A stretch of DNA of 64,000 nucleotides from Mytilus californianus (GCF_021869535.1 NW_026262734.1:109837088-109901087), one strand, 5' to 3'. Numbered from the stretch's first letter, positions 21,784-34,134 are shown. Numbers and translations are program-made. The notes: a model not told the origin generated them from the letters alone.

Positions 21784-24455
21784 ATGAGAGCCTACTCTGT
21801 TGTTTGTTTCATCTTAAAAGAGGGACGAAAGATATATGTTTGGCAGGTAAACATATATCTTTAATATGTTTGGCAGGTAAGACAATATTATCTTTTCTGA
21901 CAACATTTACCATAAATGACTGTAGATATTTAGAATTTGTGATTCCCCTTTGAAATAAAACTTCTCAAATCAGGAACTCATTATTCTAATTGATAACTAT
22001 ATATATACTTTACCTTTAAAACTAAGCCAGCATCTATTTAATATTTATACATATTTTCCCTTTAAAAACAAGGCCTGTGTGTATTCGTCCGTTATGTAAG
22101 CGTCATAGTAAATTCATTTTACATCTTAATTTGTTAGAAATATACACCAAACAAGCTTAAGACTAGTAATAGCTCAAATTTGATTGACGATGTTTGTTAT
22201 TAAATATGTAAGACTTCAATGTCATGGCAAAAGGTCTAAATATATCTACTTTTTTAACTTAAGATTTAATTTTCCTGATCAGAGGTTGCACACCGATTCA
22301 ATCTAGTACCATGTCCAATGCTTTACATTTACAGAATTACCACTCCACAAGTGACGCATCAGAGTTAGAGATGAGGCTTGTACGCTCTATTGCAGATATT
22401 TATATTAGGTATGAGGACGAGTTTTGCTTGAGACTGTGTACTTCATAGTTATCACATAAAAATACTAATCAGCTTATAGCTTTACCCTTAGTACGGTAAT
22501 GAATTGATTCACCTGACATAAACACGTTTGTGCCTTTAATATAAAACAGTATTGAGATGTGGTGTAATTCTCAGAAGACAATATCCACCAGGGACAAAAG
22601 GACGTAGAAATAATGACAAAAATTCATACTGTATAGTACGAAATATTTGCTATAGACAAAATAACAAGCACCAATCATATATCATTCAATTAGCTCTTAT
22701 AAAATTAACAATAATGATTGCTGAAGTGATGAGTCTTGCTCGGCAATAGCATTTAAAGGTATATACGTATGATGTGGTAACAGATGCGCGTTTCGATGAA
22801 TGATATTTCTTGACTTGTACTCGAGATCTTCATTTGGAATAATAATATTAATTATAATATAAACACGAAAGAGGTGATACACCGACTAGACAAAAATATA
22901 GTAAAACACGGAATAGGATTTATGCTGAGGAAAAAGCTAAATCACAAAAATACTGAACTCCGAGGAAAATTCAAAACGGAAAGTCCCTAATCAAATGGCA
23001 AAATCAAAAGCATAAACACATCAAACGAATGGACAACTGTCATATTCCTGACTTTGTACAGGCATTGTCTTATGTAGAAAATGGTGGATTGAACCTGGTT
23101 TTATAGCGCTAAATCTCTCACTTGTATGACAGTCGCATCAAATTCCATTATATTGACAACGATGCGTGAATAAAACAAACAGACCTAATAGGTTAAAATG
23201 TCAAAATAGGGATACAGCAGTCAACACCGTGTCACAATCTTAATCACAACAAAAAAAAACCAAATATTTAACAAAGAAGAACAAAAAAGCCTATATAACA
23301 TTTAACAACCTCGTTCATTGCTTACTTATTTTTGTATTTTATTTATGTATGCCAAATCAACCAATAAAGGATCGAGGGATTTTAAGCACTGGGACCGGAT
23401 CGTAATTTTAACATTAACTCTGGCGTAGAATCGCGTGTTTGACGTCAGAATGTAAACGTCACACAGATAGAGATATAAAATAATTTTGTCGTTCAAAGTA
23501 TTCAAAAATTATAATAGAACAGTAACACGATGGCGGGATGTTTAAAGTACGGAGACACGTCATATGTATCAAAGAATCATTAAAAGTCACACAGACAAAG
23601 CACACAAGTAAAAATGAAAAATAATACAATCAACACAATGACGGGATGCATAAGTACAGAGCCACGTCAAAAGTATATCACCAAAAACAGGCCAAACAGT
23701 AAAAGTAATATTAATAAAGACAAATAAAAGAACACTTTAACACGTTATTAAGATGATAAACAGCGTCAGCACGAAGAATCTATACTTCAAGACCATCATG
23801 TATTATTTGTGAAGTTGATACGGAATATTTATCAACAAGGTCTTGGTACCTTCCGATGAACTTTTTTTAGAAAAAGGACGAGACGTTCTTTGCCATACCC
23901 CTGGTTCATCAAATTTTTGCTCAGATTTTAATAACTGAAATTTCATGAAAATGGAATCCTATTTTCATGAGAGCATACAGTACTTAGCTACTTATGACTC
24001 CCTAGGAAACTAACAGTTCACAACTACAGGTAGTGAAAAGCAAAATCATAAAGGATGTTTAATTCGAAAATGTCTTCAAACAACATTGGACAGATCATTT
24101 CAAGGGTGTCACGTGAAAGTATCTTCTCTCATTGATGCTACTAAAACAACCATTTGCTCCGTTACTATTAGTACAACAATATTCAATACTTTGATTTTAC
24201 TAAGTCTATCTATGCAAGTAATAACTAAAAATAATATTTCTAAATTTATATTCGTTATCTGGTACTTACAAGGATGATTTAACAATAAACTGATGTTATC
24301 TTATAGGATTGAAGTATTCTGATGCTGCAAACAAGTGTTTTAGTACAGTTGACTGCGGGATATTTGCTGATGGTTGCAGATCAATCTGTGTAGGAAAGTT
24401 ATGTGTCGGTACAGCCAAGTGCGTCGGAAACATGGAGTGCTTCTGTGGTGGTTGA
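21784..24455 (+). pseudogene. B-subfamily gene, pseudogene (broken signal exon, nonsense at last Cys)
   Basis: The signal exon starts at 21,784 (MRAYSVVCFIL) and is then interrupted by 18 bases matching the start of repeat family 2 (AAAGAGGGACGAAAGATA). The insertion shifts the frame, which ends at TAA 21,862-21,864. The exon end TATGTTTGGCAGGTAA is present twice (donors at 21,847 and 21,877). The mature exon at 24,307 has a good acceptor (TTATAG) but reads TGA where the last cysteine codon TGT stands in the 41-kb gene. It also has Phe for the middle cysteine of the CCC run (ECFC). The downstream GA-TAA matches the old stop. Three independent lesions argue for a dead gene. The intron holds a long family 1 repeat. 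Confidence 0.85.
22943..23925 (+). repeat. Dispersed mussel repeat (family 1), long copy
   Basis: It begins AAATCACAAAAATACTGAAC, passes GGGACCGGATCGTAATTTTA, CGATGGCGGGATGTTTAAAG and ends near CCATACCCCTGGTTCATC. I recognise the whole order from mussel genomes. It sits inside the intron of the B pseudogene and is absent from the equivalent intron at 40 kb. Confidence 0.8.
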
Positions 24456-24647
24456 ATATCTAGATAATTAGAAGGGAAATACAGAACAAGCAGGATATTT
24501 ACAAACGTATCTACCCAATATAAATCATACAATTTCAAAATTGTTTGACAAATATATTTGAATAGGAATTGATATTAATGATAATACCCGGATGCTTGAA
24601 TTTAAGTTTATTGCCTATATTAATTGTATCTATCAAATTGAACTTGA

Positions 24648-24653
24648 AATAAA
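24648..24653 (+). terminator. Polyadenylation signal of B pseudogene
   Basis: AATAAA in the conserved ACTTGAAATAAA context, 193 bases after the nonsense codon. Confidence 0.6.
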
Positions 24654-26589
24654 ATTACATACGATCAGGCATGCTCCAGTTCTTGACTTGTTCTTTAACT
24701 AAATAAGAGACATAACACCAAGGGGACAATCAACAACCCACACCCAATCAATAATCGAGGAAAACACTCATTTGATTTGGCATGACATGGAATTCTTATA
24801 AACCTAGGCATCGGTTCGTGTATCTCATTGGACGTAAAAATCATGTGATCAGTCATAATCTCTTATAGCACTTTTTGACTCGAGGTTAAGATGGCTGTTA
24901 AAAGATAGGTGATACATTCTGTTGTCATTTGTGACACGTATATTTTATATAGGTTATCCACATCAAGTCTCTATCAAGTAAATCGTAGACTTTAACGCAA
25001 TCTCTGTAATATCGAATCACATTCTGTTTCTGATCCGTTCTTGGGATTTTATCTCATCAAACATGTGGTTTTCAAATACATATGTGTTTGTTAAACATGT
25101 TTTCGAAAATCATACTTTTCCTTCCACACTTAGTTCTAAACCATTGGACACATAAACGTATTATTGTTTGACTTTGTATATGTATCTTGGTGTGAATTAT
25201 CGATAAGGATACTTTTTCTCTGTAATTTAATTAATATTAAGTTTGACAAAAACTTCATTGGCGGTTTTTTTTTAAAAGCATCGTAGGATTTAAGCCTGAA
25301 ATCTTTTTCGTTGATTTTAAAGTGTATCAGGATTATTTTATATGCTTTGTGTAGATATAAAAATAAGTAAAAGTGTTATGATTGCCAATTAGACAACTCT
25401 CTACCAGAGACAAATTATGTAGAAGTTAATTATTATAGGTAACATGTTTACCAATTTGTCATTAAATCAACTATGAATATCGTGATAAAATATTTTGACT
25501 ATAACCCTTGAGAGCTTGATTTTATTGAATCGAAAAAGCCATTTATCAACATTGTGATGAAAAGGGGATGATGTCATCTTGGCAAACCGACAGACTGATA
25601 AACGTCTCCTCGAAAACACATACCAACTAGAAGGCCTGGTCAATATTAATAGAATATCCATTCCTAGAATTCAAAGGTCGGAAATAATCAACGAGTGCCC
25701 TAACAAAAAAAATTAAAAGGGGACATTTAAAACTCATAAGTCGAAGAAATACTGAAACACCATCGCACAAAAAGTGAAACAAGGACAAGACGAAACCCAT
25801 CAAAAATCTTGACATAACTGCGGTGCTCTGGAGGAGAAGGATAACCAGTTCCTGCACCACATATGACATCCGTCGTCTTTCTCATGCAATACACATCCGT
25901 TGACGAATCTAATTCAATAATGGTAAAATTGAGAAATTTTGCAAAACCAGTTTTTATAAAAGAATTGAAATTACATGTTAAATGTCGGTTTGTAATTGAC
26001 TTTGAAATCTTGATATTGCATTGCTAACAAAGTGATATTTAAAGCGACAGAAGTAGGTTACTCGTGTTCAAATGATACATGACTCTAAACTTAAAATTTC
26101 CATATGACTTCTGATGTTCCATAGTGATCTTTCGCCTCTCTAGTTTACCGTTGTTCAAATGATAAATTTAGAAATCAATATCAAAAAGAGAAACAAATTA
26201 CAATGACAACAACTGAAAAACAGGTTCATGATCATGGACAGTCTTATTGACGTGTTAGCTACTATGAATGTGTATTTGATAGAACATCACAATCAAAAAA
26301 AGATGATCTCAACCAAAAAAACTTCCAAATTGTATCCTACATAAAAAAAATCTACCCAAGGGTTAATATAAAATAATTATTATATTGTACTTGAAATTCA
26401 GCTACGTCCAAATATCAGCCGTTTTAGTTCATTTATAAGCTAACGTATTATTAGGTTAGAACCGCGTCATCTTCCTCTTATAAATAATCTCCTCTGAAAA
26501 CACATGACCCAGTCGAATCAAATTTGTGCTAAATTATTCAAGTTTAACTTTGTCATCAAATTAACAATTAAAAGCTTTAGTTTGACAAT

Positions 26590-26815
26590 AAATGAACTAG
26601 TAAGTTCTTCATGTTAAAACTGAATCAATTATTTATTTAGGTTCACACTGAACCAATTAGTCCTTTGTATTCACACTGAACCTATTATTAATTTAGGTTC
26701 ATGGACACACTGAACCAATTAGTTCTTCATGTTCACACTAGATCTATTATTTATTTAGGTTCACACTGAACCAATTATTTCTTCATGTTCACACTGAACC
26801 TATTAGTTTTTCGTG
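26590..26815. repeat. 28-bp minisatellite, about 7 diverged units
   Basis: Units like GTTCACACTGAACCAATTAG. The same unit is expanded to more than 20 copies in the paralogous spacer at 43.1-44.0 kb. Confidence 0.8.
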
Positions 26816-28222
26816 TTAATTTTAGAAGCAGTGATGACAATGCATTTACAATTGTTCCCGACGACCTACAATATTGGTACGCGTTCTTTTAAATTTCAAA
26901 AAAGATCAGTCGCCTAAAAACAAAGCCTTTTCAGTATGACCGTCATTCAACCATTTTTTGCAAGTAGAACAATTTGTATGCAATAGCACTATAACTTTAT
27001 AGCCTCTTGTGCAGGCTTTGTCTGTCTCATAAGAATATCGAATATTAATGTGTTGCTTTTTAACAATTAATCAAATGTTGACTAAACTGAATGAAATGCA
27101 TACATATGGTTTCTCTGTATTATTTTGCATCTATACATGCAACTACTCCGTTTCCCCAACCTTCGACCTTGCAGTAAAACAGTAAATCAAGAAAATTATT
27201 GTTGTCCGCATTTCCAAGTTGTTGTTGTTTGTTTCAACGAACCCTTTAAATAACTTGCAAACTTCAAGACTGGTGAACGATCTAGAAGCTTTACTACATA
27301 TATAAAATCTCATTTAACTTTTTTCTTCCTCATTTTGAAAGAATGGATATAAATTTCAGAATAATGCAAATGTTTAGAATTTAAGATTTAGTGAACTCTC
27401 AATAAAAAGTGAATCAGGATGTAAAGTAAAGACAAAACCGAGGAAATACATCAACTACAAGAGGAAAACAACGGAACAACAGAAACACTGAACTGCAACA
27501 AAAACAAACGCCAACCAACGTCGAAACGGACTATTTGAAAACAACTAAAAGTTAAGAGTGATATTTCTTAATTTTACAGTAAATCTTTGTTCCAACTTTT
27601 TTAAGTTTGAACCGTGTTTGGTTAATCTGTGATGCGCTGTTTTGTTTCGACGAAAACAAACATATTCTAAACCAAATATCCCACCAGTGAACAAAACTTT
27701 GATAATTAAGTCTTATTCCGTCTTATTTTTTACGCTACATGATTTATATGCAGCCGAATTACATTAATCTCATATATATTGGTCAAGTAGACTTGTTAAG
27801 GAAGGAATGTAGATAATGCACTGATGTTATATAACAATACCGATACAAGATATAAATATGGACTTTCTCAAAATACAAAGTAATTGGAAGGTGTCAAGAC
27901 GTAGCATAGTTTACCCTTGTGGTGTGTTTGATACAATACAACCAACAGTTATCGACGAATCCAAGTTTTAAGACTTGCATGGGCATTTCATATATATGGA
28001 CGGTTTGCATAAATCTTATCACCTGAAATAACAGTTTGGAGGAAACCCCATTGCCAATTTCTGGAAGAAGTTGTATTGCTGCGCATCGTTTCGATATCCA
28101 AGAAAACCTCTTTTCACGAGCCGTACATAGTTTGTATTAACTACTTTTATCTTGGTCGACTCTTCACCGAAACGTAAATTTAACGCTTTATAGCGCCCGA
28201 ATGTGGTAGTATTAAAAACTTA

Positions 28223-28603
28223 AGTCGATCACGTCCTTTGTTCAAGGAACTTTCAGACGAAAGAAAATGTCAGGGAAAATGCAAAATTCAAATAAGTAAT
28301 TCACATATTTCAACGCGTTTTTGCAAGTATTGTCCCCATTCAGAATTACATTACATTTCCAGAGCGACATTAAAAAAAATAAGAATAAAGATAAAAGAAT
28401 TGAACAGGACACAACACCAAATATAGTTCCCCTCGAGGTTGAAAAATCTAACAATTCGGATATTGGGACCAGATTTTTCAGAACTGGTATTTCTATAATA
28501 TGACCGATGAATAGGTTTCTTAACTTAGAGCATAGAAAATATTGCTAAAAATGGATATACAAGATCAGTTATGATGGAAGGCGTCATCAAGAGAGAAATG
28601 TAT
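28223..28603 (+). other. Unit-specific segment with Cys/His-rich frame
   Basis: It is absent from the paralogous spacer, which runs directly from GTATTAAAATAACTTAA to CAAGCATTG at about 45,440-45,465. A frame at 28,238-28,426 contains KCQGKCK and RFCKYCPHSELH, with zinc-ribbon-like cysteine spacing, but has no other support. It could be a gene fragment brought in by a mobile element, or chance. Confidence 0.3.
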
Positions 28604-29148
28604 ACAAGCATTGCTTTAATAATGTGTTTAAATGCATGATATTCGTTTAAAATGTGTAAAATGTCAGTCTTGTACACACATTATATACAATTCCAAAAAA
28701 AGGAAAGGTTTTTGGTTTAAATTATATTGGGTTTTATGGAAACAAACCATTGTGACGCACATATCTTAAATTAATATCAAATAATCGGACATTTTCAGGT
28801 AAAAAGTCTGATTCGAATGTGATGTGGTCACAGTATTTTTTATTCATTTATTTTTATCTTTTTCCGGATTTTTCTTGTAGCCGTTAGAAATCAAATTGGA
28901 AGGAAAGGGGGAACAACGATCCTTATCTTAATCGATCACTTCAATGATTTTATGGTCATGATAATGATAATAAAAATGAAAAACGATCACGTTTTTTGCT
29001 AGATCCTGTTCTGCATATTGTCGAATATATTGTTATTCTATTTTTTTAATTATCTCAGCATTAAAAAACACATTCATACAGGTAAGTATAACGAATGATT
29101 GTCCCTGCTTTCTAAGATTGTCCCCACTATACCCTGTTGTAATATTCG

Positions 29149-29205
29149 TATTTAACATCAGCACCAGACGTTGCATTGACTTTTCTAACACGTCTAAAAC
29201 GACAG
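29149..29205 (+). promoter_or_regulatory. A promoter: TATA-like box and UTR donor
   Basis: TATTTAACA at 29,149 and donor ACAG/GTAGGT after 29,205. The 57-base spacing equals that of the A gene at 9.86 kb. Confidence 0.5.
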
Positions 29206-29349
29206 GTAGGTTTTATCATCTAACTACACAAGGTAAGAAATTTTGAAGTAGCGGTCCAGTGATTGTAATTGGATATTTTATTCGTCTTGAACACGTAATT
29301 GCATGATAAATAATAATATTATTTGCAATTATTTATTATAATCATTCGT

Positions 29350-29358
29350 ATTATTACT

Positions 29359-29392
<34 letters not shown>

Positions 29393-29400
29393 TTAGTATT
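29350..29400. repeat. ATTT microsatellite
   Basis: Tandem TATT units in the UTR intron of the A gene, at the place where the 10-kb gene has TTA repeats. Confidence 0.85.
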
Positions 29401-29828
29401 ATTTATTTTTTTTTAATAAATTTCATTATTTTCTATTAAATATTAATCAGACTTATGTTTAGACTAAATTCAAGCCATACGAGCGTTTCTTCTGCATACG
29501 ACTCATCAGTGGCGTAGAATTAAAACAAAGGGAATGCCAAATTAACTACGAAGTTGACGATATTAAAAACCAAAAGTTACGAAAAGTTGTCCCAAATATC
29601 TCGTCAATGTCGGTCCGACTCATTTTAGGCGTAATTAATTTGTTTAGCAATTAATTTCAAAACGCACCAAAGACTGTAAAAATGTCATATATATATATAT
29701 GTTTTATTTGGCACTTGATAGCTCTCCTCGCATATTAGCTTCTTTGTAAATGTTAGAAATGAGAAAGTTATCACTTCTATATTATATTAATGCGAATAAT
29801 TGGATTTTTTTCCCAGGACTACTGCATA

Positions 29829-32214
29829 ATGAGAGCCTACTTCGCTTTTTGCATCATACTGATATGTTTGTCGGGTAAGAATATTCTTTTCACAAGAAAA
29901 AGAAAACGAGCAAATTAATTCAAAAGGGGCAACTACCAAACATTATGAGACAGCGATGAAAACAAATAAAGCAGACGAAGATCAACCATAATATCTGTGC
30001 ATGAATGGTTTTACACTAGTAATTTTTTTGGGGCCCTTTATAGCTTACTGTTCGGTGTGTGCCAAGGCTCCGTGTTGAAGACCGTACTTTGACCTATAAT
30101 GGTTTACTTTTATAAATTTTGACTTGGTTGGAGAGTTGTCTCATTGGCACTCATACCACATCTTCTTATGTCTATTAACTGGTTTAGTACAGGAATAATC
30201 AAAATGTAGTGTGATAATTATTTTTGTGGGCACTCAAGCCTCCTAACATAGGACAGTGATGTTCCAGCATAACATTACAACATACTGAAAATATGGAGCA
30301 AAGAGTTAAAAGGCCGGGTTGGACATAATGTTTCATAACAATGAAGCATTGTTCTCAATTAATATTCAAATGTATGGAAATATAAAATACAAATTCAGGA
30401 ATATCTTAAAATAATTCAATAATGAACAGGATACCCTTAATACGTTAGTTAACTTTGTGAGAAGTTCCGAAGATGTGTCTGAAAAAAAAATGTTACAAAT
30501 AAGTTTTCCTGAAACTTTCATAAGTTACCAAGTCTGGAAGGACAAGCAAATTTCTTAAACAGTTACTTAAAAATAGGTCCATAATTTAAATATGTGTGCA
30601 ATCTACTGGTAAGGTTTTAATGGATACAGGTTGAAATTGTTAACGTGATAATAACACAAAACTGGAGCTAGCCTTCTTTTGTTAGTTTTTCTGAAACATG
30701 ATTATGTTCCTAAGTCTGAAAAATGGACAGGGAGGTCCTTAAACAATTCCATTATAACATGTGCTACACTTCAACATGTGTACAATCTATCAGAACAGTG
30801 TCATAGATCTGAGTTGAAAACTGTAGAAGGAGATGATTATACAAAACTGCGACTGTCTTTTGTAAATTTTGTTGATAAAATACTCCGTTTTCATATCTGG
30901 AAAAATTGAGGACAATTCCTCTATCAGTTTTATAATAGTAGGTGCGTATTGTCTTAATATGTGCACTGTGAAATGTCAGGGATCTATGTTGAAATATATA
31001 GGAGTTGATTACGGAGGGTAATAATTTTAGTTTTAAAACATGATATGAAATAATCAATTGTTTTGCTTCAATTATTGCTGTAAATAAGTCATAAGTATAA
31101 GATACTAATGCGGACCCTCTGTTCAGGAATCATGCATATAATTGTATTTTCCCGTCTTTCGTTTCAGTGTAGCCGGAAAAATTGTAAAGGCGGGTACGGG
31201 TCGTATGAATATATAATAGTGTCACTTATGGTGACCAGTGGGTGTTCGTTCTGGTAATAAATCGTGCATATAATCTGGTCACTTTCTAGATGTTGTGCAT
31301 CGAGTGAACACTTAACTTACATATTTGATGTATATACGATAAGATTTTTTATGATCACACTTTGATTAGCCAAAACATACATTTATAAGATGTAGGTCGA
31401 GCCCCTGCCTCTGGTGACGGGATTGTGCATTTGGCATCGTTGCCGTAGGTTGCTAGAGCTTTTCAGTTGATTATATCGGTCTTATCTGTAGTTGTTACAT
31501 GATCGTTTATGAAGGGATGTATTTAGTCAAAGTTGGTTTTATTTGGATTTGTTGTATTTAGGATTATTTTATTCATAGAAATTGCATAATTTAAAAAAGA
31601 GAGGCGAAAGATACCAGAGGGACATTCAAACCCATAAGTCGAAAATAAACTGACAACGCCATGGCTAAAAAAGAAAAAAAAACGGCAGACAAACAGTAGT
31701 ACACTAAAAACAACATAGAAAACTAAAAAAACTTAAATTGTGTACGCATTGCAATAACAATATCCGTGAATATCTGTATAATACAATATTGCGTCCATCG
31801 AGCATGACGGTTTGTCGGCATACTTAGATTATGTTTGCGTTTGTTTGTAATTGGTGCGAGTACTAGTATGTAGCTACTACATGCAGTAAATGTAATGTAA
31901 ATATCAGTAATACAGAAACTTAACGTTACAACCAAAACCACTGCACGATATAATAAGTTCATATCTTATTGATATCGTGTCTTGCAATTTACTATTTTCA
32001 TTCTTATTTTTATAAAAACTATATTTTATCGTTTCCATCCCTAAATAATTTAACAGGTTTGGATCATACTGATGCTGCTGTCAGGCGCTTTAGCAGTTAC
32101 TGTCGTAATGATGCTGGTTGCAGACAAGGATGTCTTTACCATGGTAGTGGCTCCAAACATTTCTGCAATGTCCAAGATAGACGATGCTGCTGTGATGGTT
32201 GTATCTCCGAATAA
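29829..32214 (+). CDS. Secreted cysteine-rich peptide, A subfamily, 8-Cys variant (complete)
   Basis: Coding exons are 29,829-29,874 (MRAYFAFCIILICLS, acceptor CCCAG before 29,817, donor G/GTAAGA) and 32,057-32,214 (acceptor AACAG). The product has 67 residues and all splice sites are intact. It differs from the 10-kb paralogue at about a dozen mature positions. Two cysteines are gone together: the first (Arg, in VRRFSSYC) and the fifth (Ser, in HGSGSKHFC). The other eight are in register, and AATAAA follows at 32,307. The intron of 2.2 kb holds two dispersed repeats. I read it as a functional variant with four disulfides and unknown activity. The joint loss suggests that cysteines 1 and 5 pair in the parent fold. 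Confidence 0.8.
29990..30180 (-). repeat. Dispersed mussel repeat (family 4), inverted
   Basis: TTCGGTGTGTGCCAAGGCTC, GACCTATAATGG and GGAGAGTTGTCTCATTGGCA in this order mark a very common mussel repeat. It lies in the A intron. Confidence 0.75.
30679..30909 (+). other. Unidentified frame with in-frame paralogue similarity
   Basis: An open frame of 76 codons in the A intron ends LSFVNFVDKILRFHIWKN. The paralogous stretch at 46,620-46,719 is collinear without indels and stays open in the same frame (LSFVNFVDTLLGFQIWK), with several synonymous-looking changes. I do not recognise the protein. It may be a relic of a mobile element or a gene fragment carried along with the duplication; it may also be chance. 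Confidence 0.3.
31598..31730 (+). repeat. Dispersed mussel repeat (family 2), 5' fragment
   Basis: GGCGAAAGATACCAGAGGGA, then CTGACAACGCCATGGC. It lies in the A intron. Confidence 0.8.
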
Positions 32215-32306
32215 TAACCTGGAAAATTCAGAACTTTAAATTTGGAACAGTGCCCAAAATGCGTTTATACATGCATATTGAATTATTACATTAGTCTACG
32301 ATCTGA

Positions 32307-32312
32307 ATAAAA
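32307..32312 (+). terminator. Polyadenylation signal of A gene
   Basis: AATAAA 93 bases after the stop codon. Confidence 0.55.
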
Positions 32313-32319
32313 TGTTTCT

Positions 32320-32750
32320 GGCATTTTAATTGAGAGTTTTATGAATTGTTACCCATCATCATTGATCACATAATTGAACATTTAAATATTGAACGGGAAA
32401 ACGTCTGTGTATTTTCTCTAATGAGTTTGTTGTGCACTGAAAAAAAAATCGTAGTTGCTTACGACAACAGTTGCAATTAAAAATATATAATTTCTATAAT
32501 TTAATGCATATTTTTGGTAGCTTTATCGGCCAGTGCAAGCGTTGACCCACAATGGCATTTTGTTAAAATAATGATAAACGTACAAGAAATTACTCCATGA
32601 TTTCTACAATTTTTGGTGAATTATTGTAATATAATATTTAGGGAGAGGTTGTGTCGGTTCTTTATAATCTCTTCTATTGGTATTTTTGAAAAGGGGGAGA
32701 GCGCTACATTATTTTTATTCTATAAGCAGTTGGATTAGGGGGCTGGGAAG
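32320..32750. other. Intergenic, nothing recognised
   Basis: Aligns with the region after the 10-kb A gene and holds no supported feature. Confidence 0.5.
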
Positions 32751-32751
32751 T

Positions 32752-33105
32752 TAAACACAAAAATACTGAACTCTGAGGAAAATTCAAAACGGAAAGTCCC
32801 TAATCAAATGGCAAAATCAAAAGCACAAACACATCAAACGAATGGGCTACAAGTGTCATATTCCTGACTTGGTACAGGCATTTTCTTATGTAGAAAATGG
32901 TGGATTGAACCTGGTTTTATTGCGCTACACCTCTCACTTGTATGACAGTCAAATCAAATTCCATTATATTGACAACGCTGCATGAATAAAACAGACATAA
33001 TAGGTAAAAATGTCAAAATAGGGGTACAGCAGTCAACACCGTGTCACAATCTTAATCACAACAAAAACAAATACATATTTAACAAAGAAACACAAAAAAG
33101 CATAT
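32752..33105 (+). repeat. Dispersed mussel repeat (family 1)
   Basis: Same order of strings as the long copy at 22,943, ending after CAATCTTAATCACAAC. Confidence 0.85.
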
Positions 33106-33468
33106 ATCACACGTAGGGGGAGTGGGGGTGGCTCGGACCAAATTTTGCCAAAATTTCTGTTAATTCAAACAAAAAAAATCCATGATAAGAGGGGTGGGCC
33201 ACCTGGCTCCCTCTCAATACGCCTCTGATGACAGAAATGTTTGTTTTCCTCGTCAGGGAAGGAGAAATTACTATATTCATTGTCATTTCATATGTCTTTG
33301 AAATGTTATTTAGAATAATATACATGATTGTTATGGGAAATGAATGGGGAATCCAAATTCTTTAAAGGATTTCATTTAAAAGAGAGAGAAGTCTCTTCAT
33401 ATATGAAGGTATAAACATATGTGCCGCTGGAATGGGATACTTGTTTGATACGTCAAATATATCAATTG

Positions 33469-34124
33469 TAGGGATGTCAACGAGTACTCGAGTACTCGAG
33501 TATCGCTCGGTAGTACCGAGTATCGAATACCAATATGATACTCGACTAATCGGTTTCTGTAAGAATGTTGTTGCTTTCTTAGGAAAACTATTTTTATTAA
33601 GAGCGCCTCCCGGGAAATTAAATATTAATCAAACATAATCAAAATTATAATACGTTTCGAATGTTTGCGTTTAATTGTCATTTGAAATTCCCTCGAACAA
33701 AGGTAGGCTACGAGCAAGAGCACCTTTCTAAGGCTTACACTTTTAGCTAGTCGTGTCTTAGTCATTCCACCACCTCTACACCATCAGAGCAAATATTTTC
33801 ATCAGCAGAACTGTTAGTTACGTTACAAAGTCGAGAAATCGACTCATCCCAGAAAAAGTTGAAAATTAATATTTCTAAATAAGAACAAATTCGTTGCACC
33901 CTGTGTCAACCCTCAAAGAATGGTTAAAGCCATCAGTAAGTCTTAATGTAATAATGTTGAGGGTTTTACGTCTTACATAAGACAACGAACGACCCACAAT
34001 AGGTAAAATGAGTCTAATTTTGTGTTTCCATTTTGCAGATGTTTTTCCGAGCGAGTACTCGAGAATCGCTCGGTAAATCTAACGAGTACTCGATTAGTAA
34101 ATCTTCACCGAGTTGACATCCCTA
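33469..34124 (+). mobile_element. hAT transposon fossil, internally deleted
   Basis: The ends are a perfect 13-base terminal inverted repeat: TAGGGATGTCAAC at 33,469-33,481 and its complement at 34,112-34,124. Flanking 8-mers ATCAATTG (33,461-33,468) and ATCATTAG (34,125-34,132) match at six of eight bases, as expected for an aged hAT target duplication. The subterminal regions carry repeated GAGTACTCGA strings. Inside, at about 33,743-33,882, a decayed transposase C-terminal (dimerisation) part can be read with one frameshift: LASRVLVIP, then TSTPSEQIFSSAELLV, then a stop. At 656 bases it is a non-autonomous remnant. Confidence 0.85.
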
Positions 34125-34134
34125 ATCATTAGGT

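Larger units (their letters stand above)
24660..29100. other. Spacer III between B and A genes (paralogous to 41.5-45.9 kb)
   Basis: The sequence aligns along its length with the spacer after the 41-kb B gene. It holds a family 4 fragment at 25,367-25,425, a diverged family 2 repeat at about 25,690-25,890, a 28-bp minisatellite at 26,590-26,815, a repeat fragment at 27,420-27,545 (AGGAAATACATCAACTACAA) and a 381-base segment at 28,223-28,603 absent from the other spacer. No gene is supported. Confidence 0.7.

Noticed and set aside
25627..25869. 80-codon hydrophobic minus-strand frame
   Set aside because: It reads across a diverged family 2 repeat, like the similar frame at 46,166-46,434.
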